Under the pieces are notes generated by a model that saw nothing but the letters and a program-made list of their open reading frames with translations, had not been told where the DNA came from and made no database searches. A stretch of DNA of 5,980 bases from Sulfurimonas sp. (GTDB lineage Bacteria > Campylobacterota > Campylobacteria > Campylobacterales > Sulfurimonadaceae). The stretch spans positions 1-5,980 of the forward strand of contig JAIOSY010000136.1 of assembly GCA_021107375.1 (NCBI GenBank). Direction: 5' to 3'. Positions 1-5,980 of the stretch are shown one piece after another; position 1 is the first letter of the stretch, and the number at the start of each line of letters is the position of its first letter. The position numbers were made by a program, and so were the translations under genes.

Positions 1-1301
1 AGCATCTTAATGGATTTGAATATTTAAAAAATTCTCTTAAAAATAGTTCTAGTTCAGAGATGTTAAAAAGAACAGGTTTATCTGAGGAGCAGTTTGAAGA
101 GTTTTTCAAACTTTATAGAGAGAGTGAAAATATCGTAACTGGATGGACTATGGGACTTAACCAATCAGTCCAAGGTGTAGATAAAAACTTAGCACTTATA
201 AATACTCATCTTTTAACAGGAAAAATATTTAAAGAGGGAAATGGACCTTTGAGTTTAACTGGGCAACCAAATGCTATGGGTGGTCGTGAAGTTGGTGGAC
301 TTTCAACGATGTTAGCAGTTCATTTGGGCTTTGATGAGGAGAGTGTAAAAAAAGTTTCAAAATTTTGGGATAGTGAAAATATTGCAAAGAGTGTAGGTTT
401 GACAGCTACACAGATGTTAGAAGCTGATTTAGATGTTCTTATAATTTCTCATACTGATCCAGTTTATCATCTACCAAATAGACACGAAGTTGAGAGGCTG
501 ATAGAAAAAATTCCATTAGTTGTTGAGATAAATGCTTATGAAAATTCTGAGACTGCTAAATATGCACACATAAGATTACCAGCATCTCCGTGGGGTGAAA
601 AAGAGGGAACTCAAACTAACCTTGATAGAAGTATTACAAAGCAGGAAAAACTTACTTCCTCTTCTGGTGAGTCTAAGGCTGATTGGGAGATATTTAAACT
701 CTTGGCATGTGGTTTGGGTTATGAAAAAGAGTTTAACTACAAGCATCCAAAAGAGATATTTCAAGAGTATCAAGAGATGACAAAACTCAATGACTATATG
801 GATATATGTGATGCTGATTATGATGAGTTGTCATCTAAAGTTTTTGTTTGGGGTGAGAACATAAAAGAGTTTATGACTAAAGATAAAAAAGCAAATCTGT
901 TTTTTGTAGAGAATGAATTTCTAAGTGAAAAAACAAATTTAGAGTACCCTTTTATACTTCTGACAGGGCGAACAAGAGATCAGTGGCACAGTGGCACAAA
1001 ATCACAGCTTCCAAAAACTCTTTTGAAATTTAAAGAGCTTAATTTTGTAGAGATAAATACTAAAGATGCAGATGAACTGGGTATAAATTCAGGTGATGAT
1101 GTTTTAGTAACATCTAGAAGAGGGGCTATAAAAAGTAAAGCTTTTATAACTGATAATATAAATAGAAAAAATATTTTTATTCCTATCTCAAATAGAGAAG
1201 TGAACTATTTGACAAATAATCTTTTAGATAAAGATTCTTTAGAACCTGATTATAACCATAGTGCAGTAAAAATTAAAAAGCTTACAAAAAAGGATATGTA
1301 A
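1..1301 (+). CDS. nasA: Assimilatory nitrate reductase catalytic subunit, molybdopterin oxidoreductase family (5' end outside window)
   Basis: This is the C-terminal 432 residues of a cytoplasmic Mo-bis-MGD nitrate reductase, which reduces nitrate to nitrite. The frame is open from base 3 to the edge, so the ATG at 60 is internal and the true start lies to the left. Three family signatures are visible: SLTGQPNAMGGREVGG (252-299), WGEKEGTQTN (591-620) in the segment before the cofactor-binding domain, and LTGRTRDQWHSGT (960-998) opening the molydopterin-dinucleotide-binding C-terminal domain. These match assimilatory NasA/NarB proteins better than periplasmic NapA. The protein stops soon after that domain and shows no C-terminal BFD-like [2Fe-2S] domain as in Klebsiella-type NasA, so it is closer to ferredoxin-dependent NarB or to NasC. 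The N-terminal [4Fe-4S] cysteines are outside the window. The next gene starts 2 bases after the stop, implying one operon with the nitrite reductase further on. The family is clear; the exact symbol (nasA, nasC or narB) is a choice. Confidence 0.9.
   Translation, partial: HLNGFEYLKNSLKNSSSSEMLKRTGLSEEQFEEFFKLYRESENIVTGWTMGLNQSVQGVDKNLALINTHLLTGKIFKEGNGPLSLTGQPNAMGGREVGGLSTMLAVHLGFDEESVKKVSKFWDSENIAKSVGLTATQMLEADLDVLIISHTDPVYHLPNRHEVERLIEKIPLVVEINAYENSETAKYAHIRLPASPWGEKEGTQTNLDRSITKQEKLTSSSGESKADWEIFKLLACGLGYEKEFNYKHPKEIFQEYQEMTKLNDYMDICDADYDELSSKVFVWGENIKEFMTKDKKANLFFVENEFLSEKTNLEYPFILLTGRTRDQWHSGTKSQLPKTLLKFKELNFVEINTKDADELGINSGDDVLVTSRRGAIKSKAFITDNINRKNIFIPISNREVNYLTNNLLDKDSLEPDYNHSAVKIKKLTKKDM
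1290..1294 (+). promoter_or_regulatory. Ribosome binding site of the TAXI gene
   Basis: AAGGA lies 9 bases before the ATG at 1304, inside the last codons of the nitrate reductase gene. It supports 1304 as the start over the next in-frame ATG (residue 6, base 1319), and it fits translation as a continuation of the upstream cistron. Confidence 0.6.
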
Positions 1302-1303
1302 TT

Positions 1304-2599
1304 ATGTCAACTTCACAAATGATTTATAAGGTTATATTACCGATTTTCTTTTCATTTATATTTATATTTTATTTTGCATCTAGTTTTATAGAAGATACTC
1401 CTAAGAAAGAGTTGACTATCGCTACTGGTTCTACAAGTGGGAATTATTATAAGGCAGCCTTAAAGTATCAAAAACTTTTGGCAAAACAAAATGTAAAGTT
1501 AAATATCATAAATACTTCTGGTTCTGTAGAAAATTTAGATTTATTAAATTCAGGTAAGGCTGATATTGCCTTTGTTCAAGCTGGTATAATTGATTCTAGT
1601 GATAATCAAGATATTGAATCATTAGCAAGTATATATTATGAGCCATTATGGGTTTTTTATAAAAATAGTGGTTACACGATAGATTATATAGTTGAGCTTA
1701 TAAATAAAAAAGTATCTATTGGTGGAAATGGTAGTGGAACTCAGTATCTAGCAATCCAGATGTTAATTGACAATGGTATAACAACTGATAATACTACTTT
1801 AGTATCACTTACAGCAGAAGAATCAAAAAACAAACTTTTAAGTGGTGAAATAGATGCAATGTTTTTGGTTAGTTCACCAAATTCAGAAGAGGTTATTGAA
1901 TTGCTTAGTGACCCAAGTATAGAGTTACTTAATCTAAAAAGAGTAAAAGCCTATAATCAAAAGTATAAGTTTTTATCTTCACTAACTCTTTATGAGGGAA
2001 CTATAGATTTATATAAAAATTTACCATCTGAAAATAAAAATTTACTCTCAACAACTGCAAATTTAGTTTGTAATAAGGGTTTAAATGGCGAACTGATTAG
2101 AATTTTTGTAAAACAAATTAAAATTGTTCACTCTAAAGAATCTATTTTTGAAGATGAAAATCAGTTTCCATCTTTAAATAATTTAGATACATCTATAAAT
2201 AAAGAAGCTCAAAATTATTTAACAAATGGAGATAGTTGGCTTGAGTCTATTTTTCCATTTTGGATTGCGTCACAGATTGATAGGTTAAAAATTTTACTGA
2301 TACCCTTACTAACTCTGTTGTTCCCTTTATTTAAAGGTGTTTTACCACTCTACACTTGGAGTATTCGTTCTAAAATTTACAAATGGTATAAAAGATTAGA
2401 TGTACTTGAAAATATAAGTGAGTTAAGCAAACAAGAGTTGGAAAAAAATGTATCTGATTTGCTTGTACTTAAGTCTGAAGTACAAGAGCAAACAAAAGTA
2501 CCACTCTCATATAAGGGTGAGTATTATAATTTACTTTTACATATAGATTTAGTAGCAAAAGAGATGAATTTAAAAATAAAAGATATGTATACTGTATAA
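1304..2599 (+). CDS. Membrane-anchored TAXI-family (TRAP-type) solute-binding protein
   Basis: A 431-residue protein. Residues about 8-28 are a hydrophobic signal anchor following a short N-terminus. Residues about 36-290 look like a TAXI/NMT1-like periplasmic solute-binding domain: it opens with LTIATGSTSGNYY, followed by SGSVENLDLLNSGKADIAFVQ, the pattern in which TAXI receptors sample bound ligand. A second hydrophobic segment lies at about 328-350 (LKILLIPLLTLLFPLF). After it comes a basic, helical tail of about 80 residues that should be cytoplasmic, rich in Leu/Glu/Lys and possibly coiled-coil. The protein would thus be fixed in the inner membrane at both ends of its periplasmic domain, unlike the soluble receptors of ordinary TRAP transporters. 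No TRAP permease (DctM/DctQ-like) gene is present in the window. The gene starts 2 bases after the nitrate reductase stop and is followed by nirA, so it is probably co-transcribed. Ligand is unknown; a role in transport or sensing linked to nitrogen assimilation is inference. Confidence 0.8.
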   Translation: MSTSQMIYKVILPIFFSFIFIFYFASSFIEDTPKKELTIATGSTSGNYYKAALKYQKLLAKQNVKLNIINTSGSVENLDLLNSGKADIAFVQAGIIDSSDNQDIESLASIYYEPLWVFYKNSGYTIDYIVELINKKVSIGGNGSGTQYLAIQMLIDNGITTDNTTLVSLTAEESKNKLLSGEIDAMFLVSSPNSEEVIELLSDPSIELLNLKRVKAYNQKYKFLSSLTLYEGTIDLYKNLPSENKNLLSTTANLVCNKGLNGELIRIFVKQIKIVHSKESIFEDENQFPSLNNLDTSINKEAQNYLTNGDSWLESIFPFWIASQIDRLKILLIPLLTLLFPLFKGVLPLYTWSIRSKIYKWYKRLDVLENISELSKQELEKNVSDLLVLKSEVQEQTKVPLSYKGEYYNLLLHIDLVAKEMNLKIKDMYTV

Positions 2600-2641
2600 A
2601 ATATAATCACTAAAAATGAGAAATATGCCTAAAAAATAGCT

Positions 2642-2665
2642 AATATTATAATTATAAATAATATT
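2642..2665 (+). repeat. AT-only inverted repeat upstream of nirA, possible operator
   Basis: AATATTAT (2642-2649) and ATAATATT (2658-2665) are perfect inverted arms of 8 bp separated by 8 bases. They sit immediately before the nirA ribosome site and overlap a TATAAT hexamer. This geometry suits a dimeric regulator, but every base is A or T in an AT-rich genome, so chance is a serious alternative. It resembles no regulator site that I can name with confidence. Confidence 0.3.
2647..2652 (+). promoter_or_regulatory. Possible internal -10 box for nirA
   Basis: A perfect TATAAT lies 24 bases before the nirA ATG, in the 77-base gap after the TAXI gene. No good -35 box is seen, but Campylobacterota sigma-70 promoters commonly lack one and have AT-rich upstream DNA instead. 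It could give nirA its own transcript in addition to read-through from nasA. In such AT-rich DNA the match alone is weak. Confidence 0.35.
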
Positions 2666-2669
2666 GGAG
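2664..2669 (+). promoter_or_regulatory. Ribosome binding site of nirA
   Basis: TTGGAG ends 7 bases before the ATG at 2677. It contains the GGAG core, and it fixes 2677 as the start. Its first two bases are the last two of the inverted repeat in front of it, so a bound protein or a hairpin there could affect initiation. Confidence 0.6.
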
Positions 2670-2676
2670 CTTTAAA

Positions 2677-4584
2677 ATGGAAGCACTACAAAAAGCATAT
2701 GACTTAAGAGCAAAAAAAGTAAATAAAATTGAAAAAGTGAAAGAATTAAAAAATCCTCAAGAGGTATATGATAAGATAAACGAATATGCAAAGGGTGGTT
2801 ATGCCTCTATTCCCGATGAGGATAAAAAATACTTTTTAAAATGTTTTGGAATTTACGATAGACCTGCTACACCTGAGAAATTTATGATAAAACTTCGTAT
2901 CCCTGGTGGCTTTTTGAACTCAGACCAAGCTAGAGTTATTGGTGAGTGTGCAAAAGAATATGGACAAGATTATATAGATTTGACAACAAGACAACAGTGT
3001 GAACTTAGATACTTAAAAATCGAAGATATGCCAAAATTATTAGAGAGACTAAAAGCTGTTGGGATAGATGCTTACCAAACTGGTGTAGATAACATTAGAA
3101 GTATTATGTGTGACCCATTAGATGATATGAGTTTTGATAATGTTCTTGCATCTCATAAAACACTTTTAAAACTCCAAGAAAAATTCCTTTATTCATCTGA
3201 GTGGATATCAACACTTCCAAGAAAATTTAACACGGCTATTAGTGGTTCTTTGTCAAACAGATGTAATGTTTATTGTCATGATACCTCTTTTATTTTGGCT
3301 CAAAAAGATGGTTGTTATGGTTATAACATGTACCTTGGTGGGAAAGTTGGAGTTGTAGGAAAAAATGCTGATATATTTTTAGCAAATGAAGATGAGGTTA
3401 TAAAAGCTTTTGAATCAATTACAGATATTTTTAAACGCTTTGGTTTTCGTGATAACAGAAATAAAAATAGACTTCACTTTTTAATAGAAGCAGTAGGAAT
3501 TGAAGAGATTGCACATGCCATAAGAGAAAATTCAGGTATTGATTTTGCAAGAGCTGGTGAGAGTATGACTCAGATGTATTCAAACGATGCAAGTCAAGGA
3601 AAAGTACAGCTTCGTGATGGTTCATTTGCAGTTCATGTTGTCATTCCATCGGGTGTATTTAGTGGTTCAGGCTTGATTGAAGTTGCTAATCTTGGTGAGA
3701 GATACGGAAACAAAGAGTTGCGTTTTGATATGGAACAGTCTCTTTATATAATGGGTGTAAAAGATGTAAACACAATGCTTCAAGAGGAGTTTTTTCAAAA
3801 ATACAAAAGTTTAAATACACCATACTTTAATAACCTTATAGCATGTGCAGGGACTGTGCATTGTCCATTTGGGGTGATTGAAAATAAAAATGATGCTATC
3901 AATATGTCAAAATATTTAGATGAAAAAGTGCCATTAGAGAATGGACGAGTTAGAATGTACTGGTCGGCATGTGTAAAAGGTTGTGGAATACACGGACTTG
4001 GAGATATCGGCTTTGAAGGTTGTAAGGCTAAGGTAGATGGGGAAAATGAGGGTGGTGTTCATATTTATCTTGGTGGAAAACTAACAAGTGAGGGTGTTGA
4101 GGGTCGTACCGTTTTAAAATCAGCACCACTAAGATATGCTCAGTTTTATGTTGAGAGTTTGATGTTAGAGTATAAAAAACATAGAGGAAAAAGTGAAAAC
4201 TTTGAAAAGTTTAGCGATAGAGTTTTAGCCCAATACACAAATGCCAATATCGGTTTTACTATGAAACTTGGAGCATATTTAAGAGATAAAAATGTAGATA
4301 TAGATTTTGGATTTTCACCAAAAGTAAATACAGGTAAAAATGAAGAGTTTGAAGTTTTTGAACTTGGTCGTAAACTTTATTACGCACTATCCAAAAAAGA
4401 GCCTTACTCTTCGTATGATAGATTTACAAACACTTTAAAAAATGAAAAGCTGGAAAATATTAGAGATTTAGTTCCAAATATTAATGAAAATATAGCTCAA
4501 ATGTTAGATAATATTCTTAATACAAAAGAGGAAAAAAGAGCAGTCGTTTTTTCAGAGTTAATACCTTTTATAGAACTCTATTAA
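2677..4584 (+). CDS. nirA: Ferredoxin-type nitrite reductase (siroheme, [4Fe-4S]) with C-terminal extension
   Basis: A 635-residue cytoplasmic enzyme of the nitrite/sulfite reductase family, expected to reduce nitrite to ammonium with six electrons, probably from ferredoxin. It has two ferredoxin-like half-domains (about 68-130 with DLTTRQQCELR, and about 308-365 with KELRFDMEQ) and the two siroheme/[4Fe-4S] segments. The cluster ligands are C390 and C396 (C-x5-C) and C432 and C436 (C-x3-C); C436 should also bridge to siroheme. LPRKFN places K183 and N185 in the active site: plant-type nitrite reductases have Asn at the second position, sulfite reductases Lys, which favours nitrite. Together with the neighbouring nitrate reductase this makes an assimilatory pair. 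The family is usually about 510-560 residues. The extra length is at the C-terminus: after the usual YLGGK...F..F ending (about residue 515) there are some 120 residues, whose last 75 faintly resemble a kinase C-lobe. The stop overlaps that of the convergent gene. Confidence 0.9.
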   Translation: MEALQKAYDLRAKKVNKIEKVKELKNPQEVYDKINEYAKGGYASIPDEDKKYFLKCFGIYDRPATPEKFMIKLRIPGGFLNSDQARVIGECAKEYGQDYIDLTTRQQCELRYLKIEDMPKLLERLKAVGIDAYQTGVDNIRSIMCDPLDDMSFDNVLASHKTLLKLQEKFLYSSEWISTLPRKFNTAISGSLSNRCNVYCHDTSFILAQKDGCYGYNMYLGGKVGVVGKNADIFLANEDEVIKAFESITDIFKRFGFRDNRNKNRLHFLIEAVGIEEIAHAIRENSGIDFARAGESMTQMYSNDASQGKVQLRDGSFAVHVVIPSGVFSGSGLIEVANLGERYGNKELRFDMEQSLYIMGVKDVNTMLQEEFFQKYKSLNTPYFNNLIACAGTVHCPFGVIENKNDAINMSKYLDEKVPLENGRVRMYWSACVKGCGIHGLGDIGFEGCKAKVDGENEGGVHIYLGGKLTSEGVEGRTVLKSAPLRYAQFYVESLMLEYKKHRGKSENFEKFSDRVLAQYTNANIGFTMKLGAYLRDKNVDIDFGFSPKVNTGKNEEFEVFELGRKLYYALSKKEPYSSYDRFTNTLKNEKLENIRDLVPNINENIAQMLDNILNTKEEKRAVVFSELIPFIELY

Positions 4585-4612
4585 TTTATAATATCAGTCT
4601 TTTCATAGAGTT
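4574..4612. terminator. Weak inverted repeat spanning the convergent stop codons
   Basis: AACTCTAT (4574-4581) pairs perfectly with ATAGAGTT (4605-4612) across a 23-base loop. It covers the ends of nirA and the facing gene, the place where a shared terminator would be needed. Neither side has the run of Ts expected of an intrinsic terminator, and the stem has only two G-C pairs, so a terminator role is doubtful. Confidence 0.15.
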
Positions 4613-5333
4613 TCTTGATGTAGGCATCTCCATAAAAGAATATCCCCTCAGATACGGCTTTTTGAAAAAATATACTCTCACCATCACAATATAGAACGAT
4701 GTTATATTTATCATCGCCGTGATTTTTTTGTACTTCAATCAGCTTGTCATTAAGTAAAAAAAGTGAATCATCCTCTTTTTTATCTACATAAGATATCTTT
4801 CCTATTTTCAGGTTTCCTTTTTTTAGATTTAAGTAAAGAGATAAAAAGTCATTACTCTCAAGTTCTATCTCTTCAGTGCTTTTTTCAACAACCAACTTCT
4901 CTGTGTTTACATACTCCATTATAATAAAATCAAAAGTAGTATTAATCTCATTTTTTGTTATAACTTCTGTTTTTATGACTGTAAAACTAGAATAATCAAA
5001 GGTATAAGTCGCAACTCTTTCATAGTTGGTCTTCACTGTTCTTTTAGTGAATTTAGTCGGCAGATAGACACCATTTTCCATTTTTCCTTCACTGACGAAA
5101 GTCTCCTCTCTATCTCTCGACAAAATTCTTGCAATACCAATGCTTGAAGCAACAACCTCCATCCTATAAGTTTTCTTATCAAAATTCTCTTCAAGTACGA
5201 CATCAACGAAACCAATTTGCCCATATATAGAAATCCCACTCTCAAATCTTAGCTCTTTTACAGAGGTATATCCAAAGAGTGATAGGCTTAAACTTATAAT
5301 TATTAATAGCTTTTTTATAGTTTTCCTTTTCAT
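4581..5333 (-). CDS. Exported DUF3108-like protein of unknown function
   Basis: A 250-residue protein. It begins with MKRKTIKK and a hydrophobic stretch (about 9-22), a typical Sec signal; there is no lipobox cysteine, so a soluble periplasmic protein or an outer-envelope-associated one is expected. The rest reads as a beta-strand-rich fold of the DUF3108 type: an opening LRFESGISIYGQIGFVDVVLEE, then YRMEVVASSIGIARIL, then a basic/aromatic strand series with YTFDYSSF. DUF3108 has no established biochemical activity, and I assign none. Homologues are common in Campylobacterota. It has its own promoter facing away from pyrH, ends tail-to-tail with nirA by a 4-base overlap, and is therefore not part of the nitrate operon. 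The start at 5333 is supported by a Shine-Dalgarno-like AGGTGGG 9 bases upstream. Family assignment is from sequence pattern only. Confidence 0.75.
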   Translation of the reverse strand: MKRKTIKKLLIIISLSLSLFGYTSVKELRFESGISIYGQIGFVDVVLEENFDKKTYRMEVVASSIGIARILSRDREETFVSEGKMENGVYLPTKFTKRTVKTNYERVATYTFDYSSFTVIKTEVITKNEINTTFDFIIMEYVNTEKLVVEKSTEEIELESNDFLSLYLNLKKGNLKIGKISYVDKKEDDSLFLLNDKLIEVQKNHGDDKYNIVLYCDGESIFFQKAVSEGIFFYGDAYIKKLYEKTDIIN

Positions 5334-5342
5334 ATAGGCTAA

Positions 5343-5349
5343 CCCACCT
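5343..5349 (-). promoter_or_regulatory. Ribosome binding site of the DUF3108-like gene
   Basis: On the minus strand AGGTGGG lies 9 bases before the ATG at 5333, one mismatch from AGGAGG over its first six bases. If the TATAAT at 5357-5362 is used, it would lie almost at the 5' end of the mRNA. Confidence 0.45.
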
Positions 5350-5356
5350 GTACACT

Positions 5357-5362
5357 ATTATA
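5357..5362 (-). promoter_or_regulatory. -10 box of the DUF3108-like gene
   Basis: A perfect TATAAT on the minus strand, 23 bases before the start codon, predicts a transcript start near 5350 and a very short leader of about 17 bases. No -35 consensus stands at 17 bases; this is usual for Campylobacterota. Confidence 0.5.
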
Positions 5363-5363
5363 T

Positions 5364-5373
5364 CCTATATAGG
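5364..5373. repeat. 10-bp perfect palindrome beside the leftward promoter
   Basis: CCTATATAGG is its own reverse complement and lies one base upstream of the minus-strand TATAAT, in the spacer where a repressor would block RNA polymerase. Its right half, ATATAGG (5367-5373), recurs directly at 5332-5338 over the start codon, 35 bases away. A regulator site is possible but unproven. Confidence 0.3.
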
Positions 5374-5425
5374 TTCCAAAATGATAAATTAACTACTCCA
5401 AAGCAATTTTAAAGACACTATTGAG

Positions 5426-5431
5426 TATAAT
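5426..5431 (+). promoter_or_regulatory. -10 box of pyrH
   Basis: A perfect TATAAT ends 27 bases before the pyrH ATG, giving a predicted transcript start near 5438 and a leader of about 21 bases. The upstream DNA is AT-rich with no clear -35 box. Together with the minus-strand box it makes 5334-5458 a divergent promoter region. Confidence 0.55.
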
Positions 5432-5446
5432 TCACGGATTTTATAA

Positions 5447-5980
<534 letters not shown>

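Noticed and set aside
60..62. ATG as the start of the nitrate reductase gene
   Set aside because: The same frame stays open to the left edge of the window, there is no ribosome site before it, and the family signatures show that only the C-terminal part of the protein is here.
576..780. Two short open frames, one on each strand, inside the nitrate reductase gene
   Set aside because: They are out-of-frame readings of conserved nitrate reductase sequence with no ribosome site of their own.
1304..2599. Reading the TAXI gene as a NrtA/NasF-type nitrate-binding protein of an ABC transporter
   Set aside because: The GSTSGNYY and SGSVENLDLLNSGKADIAFVQ patterns fit TAXI receptors, there is a second membrane segment and tail, and no ABC permease or ATPase gene is present.
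3431..3625. Minus-strand open frame of 64 codons inside nirA
   Set aside because: Antisense to well-conserved reductase sequence (RNRxKxRLHFLIE and following); no independent signals.
4554..4579. AGAGTT (4554-4559) facing AACTCT (4574-4579) as a nirA terminator hairpin
   Set aside because: A 6-bp stem with a 14-base loop, ending inside the coding sequence and with no following T-run.
5033..5245. Alternative minus-strand frame of 70 codons within the DUF3108-like gene
   Set aside because: It is a shifted frame of the longer gene, which has a signal peptide and ribosome site and an uninterrupted frame.

Overview
The window looks like a chromosomal segment from a Campylobacterota (epsilonproteobacterial) organism, most like the Sulfurimonas group. 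The basis is the low-GC coding style, the AAGG-type ribosome sites, TATAAT boxes without clear -35 boxes, and the character of the UMP kinase and the DUF3108-like protein. This is a judgement from sequence style; no database was searched.

Positions 1-4584 (+ strand) hold a nitrate/nitrite assimilation cluster. It opens with the 3' part of a molybdopterin assimilatory nitrate reductase (nasA/narB type, cut off at the left edge). Two bases later comes a 431-residue membrane-anchored TAXI-family solute-binding protein. After a 77-base AT-rich gap comes a 635-residue siroheme/[4Fe-4S] nitrite reductase (nirA). The two reductases would act in series in the cytoplasm: nitrate to nitrite, then nitrite to ammonium. 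The TAXI protein between them has no recognisable job in that pathway, and no TRAP membrane subunit is visible in the window. Nitrite reductase carries a C-terminal extension of about 120 residues. Its last part resembles the end of a Ser/Thr-kinase C-lobe without any catalytic motifs.

Positions 4581-5333 (- strand) encode an exported DUF3108-like protein that converges on nirA. The two stop codons are interleaved in a shared TTAA.

Positions 5334-5458 form a 125-base divergent promoter region with a perfect TATAAT box for each flanking gene and a 10-bp palindrome next to the leftward one. From 5459 to the right edge is the first 174 codons of pyrH (UMP kinase), a core gene of pyrimidine nucleotide synthesis. 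The assimilation cluster therefore abuts a housekeeping locus.

The points most worth a second look are the nitrite reductase C-terminal extension, the TAXI protein inside the nitrate operon, and the AT-only inverted repeat in front of nirA. I saw no tRNA, rRNA, CRISPR array, insertion sequence or phage gene.
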